This document shows, piece after piece, positions 6,872-14,791 of a stretch of DNA of 32,851 nt (positions within the stretch are counted from its first letter, which is position 1; the number at the start of each line of letters is the position of its first letter). A model generated the notes under the pieces. The model had not been told where the DNA came from. It did not search any database and saw nothing but the letters and a program-made list of their open reading frames with translations. A program made the translations under genes and the position numbers. The stretch spans positions 1 to 32,851 of the forward strand of contig CAYZQI010000038.1 in the NCBI GenBank assembly GCA_964480455.1. The letters are read 5' to 3'. The stretch comes from JAABSX01 sp964480455 (GTDB lineage Bacteria > Bacteroidota > Bacteroidia > Cytophagales > Microscillaceae).

Positions 6872-9040
6872 GTGAGAACTCAAAAAGTATATTTCAGTGT
6901 AGATGCAGACCTCATCAACCGCCTCGGTTTAGAGTTGGTTAGCAAACAAGAAACGGCGGTGGCAGAGTTGGTAAAAAACGCCTATGATGCGGATGCTACA
7001 GAGGTAAAAGTTACTTTTTCAGGTGCTAGTACAGCCTTAGGCGGAATACTCACCATAGAAGACAATGGTGCGGGAATGGATGAGGCGCAGTTAAAAAATG
7101 GATTTTTGCGAATAGCTACTACTGATAAACTACATGACCGTATATCTCAAAGATACCAAAGACCCAAGGCTGGCAAAAAGGGCATAGGGCGTTTTGCTAC
7201 ACAGCGATTAGGCAAAAAGCTCATTATCATTACCCAAAAACAAGCAGAGGCATACGCCTACCAACTGACTATCAATTGGGACGACTACAGCACCGACCAA
7301 GATCTTCAGCAAGTAAGCAACACTCTAGAAATCGTAGAGAAAACAAAGCCACAAGGCACAGACCTCATCATAGAAGATTTGAGAGATGTATGGAGTGAGG
7401 CAGACATCAAGCGTGTATATCGTTATGTGGCAGAATTATTACAACCCTATATTCTAAAAGTATCTTCTGCTTATACAGAAAATCTTGCAGCCATTATCCA
7501 AGAAAGCAAAGAAGAAATTTTTGAGGTGAGTTTTTGGCAAGATGTCCGAAAAATAGCTGATGCACAAGAGATGATTTTTGACAAAGCCATTGCCAAAATT
7601 AGTGGCTATATTGATGAAGAAGGCAAAGGAGTAGGAACAGTCATTAGTCAAAAATTTGGAGTGAATGACTCATTTCAAACTCAAGTATATCCTAGTTTAG
7701 AAAGAAGTAAGATTGCTTTTGAAGCATATTACTTCATACGCAATAGAGTAAATTACTACCAAAATATTACCCGTTCGGAGCTAAAATCCATTGAAAGCCA
7801 CTTAGATGAGCACTACGGAATCAAGGTATTTAGAAATGGGTTCAAAGTACCCCCTTATGGCGACAAAGGTAATGATTGGCTAGGTATTTCAAAGATTTCA
7901 AGACAGCAAGACATACCTTTTGGGGCTAAAAACTGGATGGGCTTTGTACAGATTAAAGACAGTGAGGGAGCAATCTTTGAGGAAGTAGCTGGGCGAGAGG
8001 GCTTGATTGAGAAGGTGGCTTTTGATGAGTTACAACAGTTTATGCTTGATATACTCAAACAGGGATTTAATGACTTTGCGGCAAAGTTCAAAATATCTGA
8101 TGAGTTCAAAGAAGCCAATCAGCAAAGTAAAGAAGCGGTTAGTCGGAGTAAGATTCAGGCAACCATTCAGTTGATTGATGCCTCTATCAAAGTACTTACC
8201 AATGAAACCTACAAACCCGAAGACAAAGAAATTGAGCAAGAAAAACTCGAGCAGTACATCAGGCAGTTAATTCTGGAAGCAAATACCCTTGCCAATGAAA
8301 CCGAAATGATGCGTGTCTTGGCAGGTGTAGGGCTGATGATAGCCGAGTTTATCCATGAAGTAAAGCAATTTGGACCGTCCTTTAATGGATATTTAAGCTA
8401 CCTTTTAGAACGTAATCTTGATGAAGAAGTGAGCAGTACACTCAAAGAAATGCAAAAAACCTTCACTTCTTTTCAGGCTTATACTTCTTATTTTGATGCA
8501 AGTATTTCTCAAAACATCAGGCGTGAACTCAGACCTGTTTCTCTTGGCGATACTTTATTACAATTCAAAAATACCATTCAAACTGATTTAAGTAGGAGAA
8601 ATATTATTGTAGAGATATGTCAGACCGAAGGGGAAATACTTACTTGCCCCATGCATCCTTCTGAATGGAATACCATTCTGCAAAATCTTTACTCAAATGC
8701 CAAAAAAGCCATCTTGCGAGCAGAAAGAGAAGGTAAAATACTGATTGTGCTGTATGCCAAAGAAGAGGCTGTATATTTGTCTTTTCACGACAATGGTAGT
8801 GGTTTAGCAGATAAATACAAAAGAGACAAAGAGCGGATTTTTCGTGCATTTGAAACCACTTCACTGCCTGTAGGTACAAGTGTATCTGAAGAAATCACAG
8901 GTAGTGGCTTGGGCTTATACATCGTCAAGCAAATCATCATCAACCGAGATGGGAAAATCTGGATAGACGAACCTAAGGAAGGCTATCAAACTTGTTTTAC
9001 CATCAAACTACCTCAATTTAAAGCAGAAACAACAACATGA
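6872..9040 (+). CDS. Double GHKL ATPase: Hsp90/MutL-like module fused to a histidine kinase
   Basis: With a GTG start at 6872 the protein has 722 residues. The N-terminal half is an Hsp90/MutL/MORC-type ATPase: ELVKNAYDAD (32-41), DNGAGM (64-69) and GKKGIGRFA near 101-109. A region of unknown fold follows (about 170-430). The C-terminal third is a histidine kinase: FIHEVKQF with H495 as likely phospho-acceptor, an N-box NLYSNAKKA (605-613), DNGSG (640-644) and GSGLGLY (677-683). There are no membrane helices, so it should be cytoplasmic. The frame extends upstream to a TTG at 6815, but that stretch is the repeated promoter, so GTG 6872 (or 6845) is preferred. Its stop overlaps the receiver gene (ATGA). 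It probably senses an intracellular cue and phosphorylates the next protein. Confidence 0.85.
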   Translation: MRTQKVYFSVDADLINRLGLELVSKQETAVAELVKNAYDADATEVKVTFSGASTALGGILTIEDNGAGMDEAQLKNGFLRIATTDKLHDRISQRYQRPKAGKKGIGRFATQRLGKKLIIITQKQAEAYAYQLTINWDDYSTDQDLQQVSNTLEIVEKTKPQGTDLIIEDLRDVWSEADIKRVYRYVAELLQPYILKVSSAYTENLAAIIQESKEEIFEVSFWQDVRKIADAQEMIFDKAIAKISGYIDEEGKGVGTVISQKFGVNDSFQTQVYPSLERSKIAFEAYYFIRNRVNYYQNITRSELKSIESHLDEHYGIKVFRNGFKVPPYGDKGNDWLGISKISRQQDIPFGAKNWMGFVQIKDSEGAIFEEVAGREGLIEKVAFDELQQFMLDILKQGFNDFAAKFKISDEFKEANQQSKEAVSRSKIQATIQLIDASIKVLTNETYKPEDKEIEQEKLEQYIRQLILEANTLANETEMMRVLAGVGLMIAEFIHEVKQFGPSFNGYLSYLLERNLDEEVSSTLKEMQKTFTSFQAYTSYFDASISQNIRRELRPVSLGDTLLQFKNTIQTDLSRRNIIVEICQTEGEILTCPMHPSEWNTILQNLYSNAKKAILRAEREGKILIVLYAKEEAVYLSFHDNGSGLADKYKRDKERIFRAFETTSLPVGTSVSEEITGSGLGLYIVKQIIINRDGKIWIDEPKEGYQTCFTIKLPQFKAETTT

Positions 9041-10128
9041 GTATCAAATATTTATTCATAGATGACCAAGAAGATAAAGCCAAAGGCATGGCAATGGGCT
9101 TGAGTAGCCCTCAATCAGGCATTTCAGTCGAGTTCAGCAAAGCTCAATCTTGGAATGAACAAATAGAGTTCATCAAAAAGAAACGCCCTGAGATACAAGG
9201 TATCTTACTAGATTTACAGTTACGCTTTCCCTCAGATACTATGAAGTATGATGCCCCAGCTTTGGCACAGCAACTTAGAAACCTAGTCAAAGAAGAATCT
9301 TTTACAGATTTACCCATTTTACTTTGTTCAACAGATGATAAAATGCAAGCCTCCTTTGATAAAAATACCAATGATGATTTGTTTGATAAATTTTATGATA
9401 AAAACAAATGGGTATTACCAGATGCATACAAAAACAGCAGAGAGGAAATGATAGACCTAGCAAAAGGTTATCAAGAAATTATCAATGAAACTTCTCTCAA
9501 AAATTTGCTCAAATGCGAAGAACAGCCTTTGCTTGCACTCATTGAGGATAAACTTATTGATGTAAGCACGCCTCACAGCAAGGCTTCTTTTGTACTAAAG
9601 CAGCTCGTCTTACAATCAGGTTTACTGGTAGATGAAGATTTGTTAGCCATCAGATTAGGTATTGACAAAGACAACTCACCTGATTGGGGAAAAGTAAAAA
9701 AAGCATTACTATCTTTCCAGTACAAGGGTATCTTTGGGCAAGCATGGCAAAGATGGTGGATAGGTGCAGTGATGCAATGGTGGCGTAGTATCTCAGATAA
9801 TAGCTCACTTTCTAGTATGACTGCCCAAGAGAAAATCACTTTGCTTACTTCCAAGGTAAAGTACAAGCAACTAAAAGTAGTAAACCTAGCAAAGCATCAC
9901 CAAGATACTAAATTCTGGTATCAGTGTAAATATTCCAATATTCCCCTTAGTTATCAAGATGCTTTTTTGCTCAAAGGGCAGGATACCAAACTAGAATGGC
10001 AAGACAAAGAATTTGTATCTAAAAACTTTCTCTTAGAAAACAAAAATACCGAAAGACAAAAAGAGGCTATTGCAAATATCTCATACCTTGATATAGAAAA
10101 AGTCAAATTCTTAGTTAGTAAAAAATAG
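9037..10128 (+). CDS. Receiver-domain response regulator with an unknown C-terminal effector domain
   Basis: The 363-residue protein begins with a receiver domain: acidic pocket D9/D10 (LFIDDQED), phospho-acceptor D59 (GILLDLQL), S98/T99 (LLCSTDD) and a likely conserved lysine near K118-K122. The remaining 240 residues match no standard output domain. There is no winged helix, helix-turn-helix of the OmpR/NarL kind, or AAA module. A tryptophan-rich stretch, QRWWIGAVMQWWRSI, lies near residues 246-260. It overlaps the kinase gene by 4 bp, so the two form a cognate pair. The C-terminal part is probably an effector or a docking surface for the third protein; no activity can be assigned. Confidence 0.85.
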   Translation: MSIKYLFIDDQEDKAKGMAMGLSSPQSGISVEFSKAQSWNEQIEFIKKKRPEIQGILLDLQLRFPSDTMKYDAPALAQQLRNLVKEESFTDLPILLCSTDDKMQASFDKNTNDDLFDKFYDKNKWVLPDAYKNSREEMIDLAKGYQEIINETSLKNLLKCEEQPLLALIEDKLIDVSTPHSKASFVLKQLVLQSGLLVDEDLLAIRLGIDKDNSPDWGKVKKALLSFQYKGIFGQAWQRWWIGAVMQWWRSISDNSSLSSMTAQEKITLLTSKVKYKQLKVVNLAKHHQDTKFWYQCKYSNIPLSYQDAFLLKGQDTKLEWQDKEFVSKNFLLENKNTERQKEAIANISYLDIEKVKFLVSKK

Positions 10129-10138
10129 GAAATCAGTT

Positions 10139-10909
10139 ATGCAAGAAGCACAAAAAATGATACTGGATTTTCATAAAATCCTCTCCGATTTTAACAATAA
10201 TTACCTAAAAGACTACTACAAACCACTTTTTAAAAATCTTGAAGCATTGCAAAATATGGCTTATCAAGGTTGTAAAGTAGAAAAAGATAAATTTAGTTAT
10301 GCCATTGATGATTTTGTCATATTATTGCCCGAGTTTCTCTCACACACTATTCCATCAAGCACTCATATCCAAGAAATTGAGATAGCTGTTTCAGTCAAGA
10401 ATATAGAAATTCAAAAAGTAGAAAAGAATATCAAAAACCCTATTTTAAGATTGGATAGCTTTGATATTGTACTGAATGGGCAAACCCAATCAGGAAAAAA
10501 ACTGATTGCTTCGTGGCATTTAGACAAGAGAATACAGAGTGCTAACTATACCTTCCAAGAGCCTGAATTTCATTTTTCTTTCGGAGGTAAAAAAATGGAA
10601 GAAGCCCATGAAAGTAGAGAATATGACTTTGATGCCTTGTTGTTGATGAGTCCACCACGCCTCATGCACCCACCTATGGGTATCATATTGGGAATTGATT
10701 TTGTACTCAGAAATTATGTGGGGACAAAATATTGCAAAGCACTATTTGCAAATCCTAATTATCTCAAAATAATCAAAAATATGAAAGCCTTATTATGGAA
10801 ACCTTACGCACTTGCATTGGCGAAAAACTTATTGGATAACAATGAATGGCAAAATATTGGAGAATATACCTTTGATAATGATTTTGGGAAATCCATTCTG
10901 GGAAATTAA
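10139..10909 (+). CDS. Uncharacterised third component of the signalling operon
   Basis: This 256-residue soluble protein starts 10 bp after the receiver gene, on the same strand, and is surely part of its operon. Visible features are a charged N-terminal helix region, a central part with LIASWHLDKR, HFSFGGKKMEE and the motif LLLMSPPRLMHPPMGIILG (about 165-183), followed by IDFVLRNYV and a tail with LLWKPYALALAKNLL. I do not recognise a catalytic motif. The conserved-looking HPPM segment and its fixed place after a kinase/receiver pair suggest a dedicated effector or target-binding partner. The downstream DNA keeps the same frame open for another 17 codons after the stop. Confidence 0.75.
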   Translation: MQEAQKMILDFHKILSDFNNNYLKDYYKPLFKNLEALQNMAYQGCKVEKDKFSYAIDDFVILLPEFLSHTIPSSTHIQEIEIAVSVKNIEIQKVEKNIKNPILRLDSFDIVLNGQTQSGKKLIASWHLDKRIQSANYTFQEPEFHFSFGGKKMEEAHESREYDFDALLLMSPPRLMHPPMGIILGIDFVLRNYVGTKYCKALFANPNYLKIIKNMKALLWKPYALALAKNLLDNNEWQNIGEYTFDNDFGKSILGN

Positions 10910-10963
10910 AGAACCCTTGCCAAACTCACCCGTGATATTAGCGAGGAATTAGGCTTACTCTGA
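10910..10963 (+). pseudogene. Possible C-terminal remnant of a lost gene
   Basis: Immediately after the TAA of the third operon gene the frame reads R-TLAKLTRDISEELGLL-stop, which looks like a genuine helical protein end. Its last 14 bases, TAGGCTTACTCTGA (10950-10963), recur at 6798-6811, again at the end of a short open stretch reading LHTLSGLGLL-stop. The two may be tails of related genes removed by recombination. The parent family cannot be named. Confidence 0.3.
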
Positions 10964-10965
10964 GG

Positions 10966-11037
10966 CTAAACCCCCAATTCCTCTCTCCACAAACCCAAAA
11001 AACTATACTTCCTAAAATCTAAATCTTAGAATCAGAA
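10966..11037 (+). repeat. 72-bp imperfect direct repeat, copy A
   Basis: It aligns without gaps to 12504-12575 at about 57 of 72 positions, with a perfect core TCTCCACAAACCCAAAAAAC (starting 10984). The two copies bracket two consecutive toxin-antitoxin pairs. It contains no coding sequence that I can support. Confidence 0.8.
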
Positions 11038-11062
11038 AGGAGTTTTTTTAATTTCATTTTTA

Positions 11063-11070
11063 TATATTTG
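11063..11070 (+). promoter_or_regulatory. -7 box for the 11088 toxin-antitoxin operon
   Basis: TATATTTG fits the Bacteroidota -7 consensus TAnnTTTG exactly and lies 18 bp before the ATG at 11088. No clear TTG is present at the expected -33 position, where the sequence is a T-run, so the promoter may be weak or regulated. Confidence 0.4.
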
Positions 11071-11087
11071 GCTGTAAAACAAAAAAT

Positions 11088-11309
11088 ATGAATACAGAAA
11101 GCAAAATACTCATCCTGCTCAAAGAACTTACCGCTACTCAAAAAGTGCGTTTGGTAGATTTTTTAGAGGCTATGCTAGGGCAAACTCCTGCACCCAAAAA
11201 GCCTCAAAATTTACTCAAATTTGCGGGTTGTATCTCATCAAGTGATTTACAATTGATGCAAAAGAGCATTGAAGAAGATTGTAATAGAATTGATGAAGAT
11301 GAGTGGTAA
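11088..11309 (+). CDS. Antitoxin of a VapBC-type pair
   Basis: This 73-residue protein has a helical N-terminus (ILILLKELTATQKVRLVDFLEAML) and a C-terminal toxin-binding-like tail, KFAGCISSSDLQLMQKSIEE followed by DCNRIDEDEW. The tail resembles those of antitoxins that precede PIN toxins starting SGKYLLDTN. It overlaps the toxin gene by 11 bp, which couples their translation. It would neutralise the PIN nuclease through the acidic tail; direct DNA binding is not evident from the sequence. Confidence 0.8.
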   Translation: MNTESKILILLKELTATQKVRLVDFLEAMLGQTPAPKKPQNLLKFAGCISSSDLQLMQKSIEEDCNRIDEDEW

Positions 11310-11688
11310 ATATTTATTAGATACGAATATCATTATTGCATTATTTGCAGAAGAACAGACTATTTTAGATAAAATTCTAAATGTCGAGGAAATCTTTATT
11401 CCTACAACTGCTTTAGGAGAGATGTACTATGGAGCTTATAACTCACAGCGGATTCAAGACAATATCCTAAAGATTAAAGAATTTGAGATAGAAACCAATA
11501 TACTCTCTTGCAACGCGCAGACTGCATACATTTATGGAAAAATAAAAGCCTCTCTCAAAAAGAAAGGAATAAAAATTCCTGAGAATGATATTTGGATAGC
11601 ATCTCTTGCCCTTGAAAATGATTTGACTTTAGTAAGCCGAGATAAACACTTTGAAAACATCGATACACTAAAATTAGAGAAATGGTGA
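11299..11688 (+). CDS. PIN-domain ribonuclease toxin (VapC)
   Basis: The 129-residue toxin starts MSGKYLLDTNIIIALF. The four acidic PIN positions are all present: D8, E41 (ALGEMYYGA), D97 (PENDIWIAS) and D115 (LVSRDKHF). This is the classic VapC layout and should be an active Mg-dependent RNase. An in-frame ATG 30 bp further upstream (11269) would add ten residues, but the chosen start gives the normal VapC N-terminus and the usual small overlap with the antitoxin. The pair lies between the 72-bp repeats. Confidence 0.9.
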   Translation: MSGKYLLDTNIIIALFAEEQTILDKILNVEEIFIPTTALGEMYYGAYNSQRIQDNILKIKEFEIETNILSCNAQTAYIYGKIKASLKKKGIKIPENDIWIASLALENDLTLVSRDKHFENIDTLKLEKW

Positions 11689-11734
11689 ATCTCCCTCTGT
11701 CCAACAAGTAAGTATCTAGCTCTCCCCTAACCCT

Positions 11735-11765
11735 TTGCACAAGCAAAAAACTTTCTTTAACTTAG
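11735..11765 (+). promoter_or_regulatory. Promoter inside the 37-bp repeat, last toxin-antitoxin operon
   Basis: TTG and TAACTTAG are separated by 20 bp, close to the Bacteroidota consensus. Transcription would start near 11772, giving a leader of about 36 nt before the antitoxin ATG at 11808. If functional, this operon and the GHKL/receiver operon share promoter sequence and perhaps regulation. Confidence 0.5.
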
Positions 11766-11771
11766 TGAGGT
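11735..11771 (+). repeat. 37-bp direct repeat, copy 2
   Basis: It is identical to 6815-6851. It contains TTG (11735-11737), a 20-bp spacer and TAACTTAG (11758-11765), a good candidate promoter. It lies upstream of the ATG at 11808, so both copies head an operon. Confidence 0.95.
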
Positions 11772-11807
11772 ATAAATAAAATCAAAGACAATAAACTTAA
11801 AAAACAA

Positions 11808-12062
11808 ATGATACGACAAGAAGACAGTGTTTATCAGTCAATTTTGCTACAATTAAGTGCTGTACCTACCGACTATTTACAGCAAGTAGATAACTTTTTG
11901 CGAAATCTTGCGAAGGAAATCCGCCAAAAAGAGCAAAACAGAGCTGAAATACTCAGTTTGGCAGGTGCTTGGGCAGACATATCGGAGAATGATTTTGACA
12001 CATATTTAAAAACTGTAAAAAATACCAAGTCCGAAATGTTTAGCCGTGATATTGAACTATGA
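11808..12062 (+). CDS. Antitoxin of a PIN toxin-antitoxin pair
   Basis: This 84-residue protein has a helical N-terminus (LLQLSAVPTDYLQQVDNFLR) and a C-terminal half with ILSLAGAWADISENDFDTYL, a pattern common in antitoxins located before PIN toxins. Its TGA overlaps the toxin's ATG (ATGA at 12059-12062). The antitoxin looks intact although the toxin frame is broken. It resembles the DUF2281-type antitoxin at 864 only in overall design. Confidence 0.78.
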   Translation: MIRQEDSVYQSILLQLSAVPTDYLQQVDNFLRNLAKEIRQKEQNRAEILSLAGAWADISENDFDTYLKTVKNTKSEMFSRDIEL

Positions 12063-12465
12063 AGCAAGCACTCATTGACACGGACACGCTTTCTTTTTTT
12101 CTCGAAACCACACTGAGGTAGTAAGTCTTCTTGATAAATACCCACGAGAATTTGGTTTTATCAATATTAGTGTGATTACATATTATGAAGTACTCAATGG
12201 TCTGTACTTCAGAGATGCCAAAAAACAGCTGGTTACTTTTGAGAAGTTCATGCATCTCAATAAAGTGTTGCCACTTTCGGAAGTTATCGCCAAGAAATCG
12301 GCAGAAATCTATGCTGAACTGAGAAGCAAAGGGCTAAGCATTGGGCATAATGATACACTTATTGCAGGAACAGCCATTGCATTTGATATGAAGTTGATTA
12401 CAAATAACACAAATCACTTTGGACGTATTTCAGAATTGGAAATTGAGAACTGGACAATCCAATAA
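12059..12465 (+). pseudogene. PIN-domain toxin with a single-base frameshift in a T7 tract
   Basis: Translation from ATG 12059 gives MKQALIDTDTLSFFLETTLR and then a TAG at 12119-12121. From about 12103 the next frame continues the toxin: NHTEVVSLLDKYPREFGFIN, ITYYEVLNGLYF, GHNDTLIAGTAIA and LITNNTNHFGRI. Adding one T to the seven-T run at 12094-12100 restores one PIN protein of about 135 residues with its expected acidic residues (D7, the E of YYEV, the D of GHND). The break may be a true mutation, reversible slippage, or an assembly error. A start at 12172 would lose the catalytic N-terminus, so that piece should not be an active toxin. Confidence 0.8.
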
Positions 12466-12503
12466 AAATAGGACTTCCTCTCCTAGGCACAAACAAAGTA
12501 GCA

Positions 12504-12575
12504 CTAAACCCTCAGTCCCTATCTCCACAAACCCAAAAAACTGCACTTCCTGAAACATCTACTACAGAATCAGAA
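12504..12575 (+). repeat. 72-bp imperfect direct repeat, copy B
   Basis: It pairs with 10966-11037 at about 79 % identity without gaps. It lies after the last toxin-antitoxin pair and before the chromosomal-type M16 protease gene, so it may mark the right edge of the accessory island. Confidence 0.8.
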
Positions 12576-12631
12576 CCACGTAATGAGAGTTACAACCTGC
12601 ACAGATGAAAGACACTTGTTTGTGCTAACAA

Positions 12632-12662
12632 TTGATAATTGGGCATTTCCTTTGTAGCTTTG
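12632..12662 (+). promoter_or_regulatory. Promoter of the M16 protease gene
   Basis: TTG (12632-12634), a 20-bp spacer and TAGCTTTG (12655-12662) match the Bacteroidota promoter consensus. Transcription would start near 12669, 15 nt before the ATG at 12684. This supports that start and excludes the in-frame ATG at 12639. Confidence 0.65.
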
Positions 12663-12683
12663 CACCTCAAAAAACTGGTAAAA

Positions 12684-13922
12684 ATGAATGATTTTTACGA
12701 TACTTACACCTTTGCCAATGGCATACGTGTAATTCATAAAACTGTAAAACACACCCAAATAGCGCATTGTGGATTTGTTCTGGACATAGGCAGCAGAGAT
12801 GAGAAACCGCATCAGCTAGGTATGGCGCATTTCTGGGAACACATGGCTTTCAAAGGCACACAAAAGCGAAAGGCTTTTCACATCATCAATAGGCTAGAGG
12901 CACTCGGCGGAGAGCTAAACGCCTACACTACCAAGGAGAAGATTTGTTTTTATGCTTCTTTTCTGACGCCACACTACGAGCGGGCTTTGGAGTTGCTCAC
13001 AGACATTACTTTCCACTCTATCTTTCCGGAAAACCAAATAGAGCGCGAACGCAATGTGATTTTAGAGGAGATGGGTATGTACCTTGATTCGCCCGAAGAT
13101 GCCATTCAAGATGAGTTTGATACACTTATTTTTGACCAACACCCCTTGGGCAACAATATCTTAGGCACTACAGAAAGCCTGCAAACCTTCAAGAGAGAAG
13201 ATTTTTGTGCTTTTATTCAAGAAAACTTAGATACCAGTCAGATTATTTTTTCTTCGGTGGGCAGTATGCCTTTTGGTGAGATACTTTCTGTTCTTGAAAA
13301 ATACCTGGCACCCATTGAGGCAAAGACTGCCCCCAAGGTGCGTGTGCCTTTTGGCAATTATACACCACACACCATTCAGAAAACACACCACGCCAGTCAG
13401 GCGCATTGTGCCATTGGCAATATTGCCTACTCGCTACATCACCCCAAGCGATTGCCATTTTTTATGATTAATAACCTGCTTGGTGGTCCCGCCCTCAATT
13501 CTAGACTCAATATGGTATTGAGAGAGCGGCTCGGTTATGTTTATTCCGTAGAGGCAAGTTTTCAGCCTTACACAGATACGGGGCTGTTTGCGGTTTTCTT
13601 TGCCACAGAACCAAAACACTTGGCAAGAAGCCAAGCAGTGGTATTAAAATCATTTAAAAACCTGCGTGAAATTAAACTGGGCAAGGTACAACTCCACCAA
13701 GCAAAAGAGCAAATCATAGGGCAATTGGCAATGTCGGAAGAAAGCAATCAGAGTTTTATGCTTATGATGGGCAAAAGCCTGCTAGATAAAGAAAAAATAG
13801 AGCCTTTGGAAGTTATTTTTGAAGCAATTAGGGCAATTACAGCAGAGGATATCTTGGAAGTTGCCAATGAAACCCTGCAAGAAGATAGCCTGAGTACCTT
13901 GCTATATGTACCCGAAGATTGA
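12684..13922 (+). CDS. M16-family (pitrilysin/insulinase) zinc peptidase
   Basis: The 412-residue protein has the inverted zinc motif HFWEH (H49, E52, H53) and the downstream ligand in NVILEEM (E128/E129), as in processing-peptidase-like M16B enzymes. The C-terminal half has the second, inactive-type M16 domain, including GGPALNSRLNMVLRERLGY and YSVEASF, the R/Y region that shapes the substrate chamber. No signal peptide is visible, so it is probably cytoplasmic. It is monocistronic or leads into the methyltransferase gene 73 bp downstream. Physiological substrates are not predictable; homologues degrade or process peptides. Confidence 0.93.
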   Translation: MNDFYDTYTFANGIRVIHKTVKHTQIAHCGFVLDIGSRDEKPHQLGMAHFWEHMAFKGTQKRKAFHIINRLEALGGELNAYTTKEKICFYASFLTPHYERALELLTDITFHSIFPENQIERERNVILEEMGMYLDSPEDAIQDEFDTLIFDQHPLGNNILGTTESLQTFKREDFCAFIQENLDTSQIIFSSVGSMPFGEILSVLEKYLAPIEAKTAPKVRVPFGNYTPHTIQKTHHASQAHCAIGNIAYSLHHPKRLPFFMINNLLGGPALNSRLNMVLRERLGYVYSVEASFQPYTDTGLFAVFFATEPKHLARSQAVVLKSFKNLREIKLGKVQLHQAKEQIIGQLAMSEESNQSFMLMMGKSLLDKEKIEPLEVIFEAIRAITAEDILEVANETLQEDSLSTLLYVPED

Positions 13923-13995
13923 GGTACAAATGACAGGGACTGCATCAAATCGCCTTTCAGACTTCAAGTTTGAAATACAACAAAAAATATGAATT

Positions 13996-14643
13996 ATGAA
14001 AGAACCCTTGTTTTCTCCCGAGTTAGAAGCTTATTTAGAAGCACACACTAGCCCCGAGCCTGCACTTTTGGCACAGCTTAACCGCGAAACACACGCCAAG
14101 GTACTTTCGCCACGTATGCTTTCGGGGCATTTGCAAGGGCGTTTTTTAGCTATGGTGTCAGCCATGGTACAGCCTCGCTACATTTTAGAGATAGGCACTT
14201 ATACGGGTTATTCTGCGCTTTGCCTTGCCGAGGGGCTGCAAACAGAAGGGGAACTGCATACCATTGAAATCAACCCTGAACGAGCGAAAATGATTAGAAA
14301 ATACTTTGACCTATCATCTTTCAAAAATCAAATTAAATTATACCTTGGTGATGCCAAAGAAATTATACCCTCTCTAGAACTTACCTTTGATTTGGTATTT
14401 ATAGATGCAGATAAAAAAAATAACTTGACCTACTATGAACTAGCACTGCAAAGACTCAGAAAAGGAGGATTTCTTTTGATTGACAACGTACTCTGGAGCG
14501 GCAAAGTATTGCTGGATTTACCCAAAAATGACCCAAAAACAAAGGAAATTTTATACCTTAACCAATACATACAGCAAGATAATCGTGTAGAAAATGTATT
14601 GCTTCCTTTGAGAGATGGTTTGCTATTGGTACGAAAAAAATAG
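13996..14643 (+). CDS. SAM-dependent O-methyltransferase (caffeoyl-CoA/catechol OMT-like)
   Basis: This 215-residue protein matches the cation-dependent O-methyltransferase family. Motif I is EIGTYTGYSALCLAEGL (66-82), the acidic SAM-ribose ligand is in LHTIEINPER, and the metal-binding segment is DLVFIDADKKNN (about 131-142), followed by LLIDNVLWSGKV. The conserved LSPRMLSGHLQGRFL near residues 36-50 is typical of bacterial members. The length is normal for the family. It lies 73 bp downstream of the M16 gene and may be cotranscribed. The substrate, probably a small catechol-like molecule, is unknown. Confidence 0.93.
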   Translation: MKEPLFSPELEAYLEAHTSPEPALLAQLNRETHAKVLSPRMLSGHLQGRFLAMVSAMVQPRYILEIGTYTGYSALCLAEGLQTEGELHTIEINPERAKMIRKYFDLSSFKNQIKLYLGDAKEIIPSLELTFDLVFIDADKKNNLTYYELALQRLRKGGFLLIDNVLWSGKVLLDLPKNDPKTKEILYLNQYIQQDNRVENVLLPLRDGLLLVRKK

Positions 14644-14736
14644 TAGGCAAAAACATAATTTTTAGTCCCTCTCGGCGTGTTAAATGAACGTTGAATGTGA
14701 ATATTTCGTTAATTTTCTTTAATTTGTTCAATAAAT

Positions 14737-14766
14737 TTGAATTTTTTAAAAGTTAATGTAACTTTG
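14737..14766 (+). promoter_or_regulatory. Promoter of the LysM protein gene
   Basis: TTTG with its TTG at 14737-14739, a 19-bp spacer and TAACTTTG at 14759-14766 match the Bacteroidota consensus exactly. Transcription would start near 14773, giving a leader of about 19 nt before the ATG at 14792. Confidence 0.75.
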
Positions 14767-14791
14767 TAACTATCGAGACACCAAAAAAACA

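Noticed and set aside
12639..12683. Earlier ATG for the M16 protease
   Set aside because: It lies between the -33 and -7 boxes of a consensus promoter. The natural M16 N-terminus starts at 12684.
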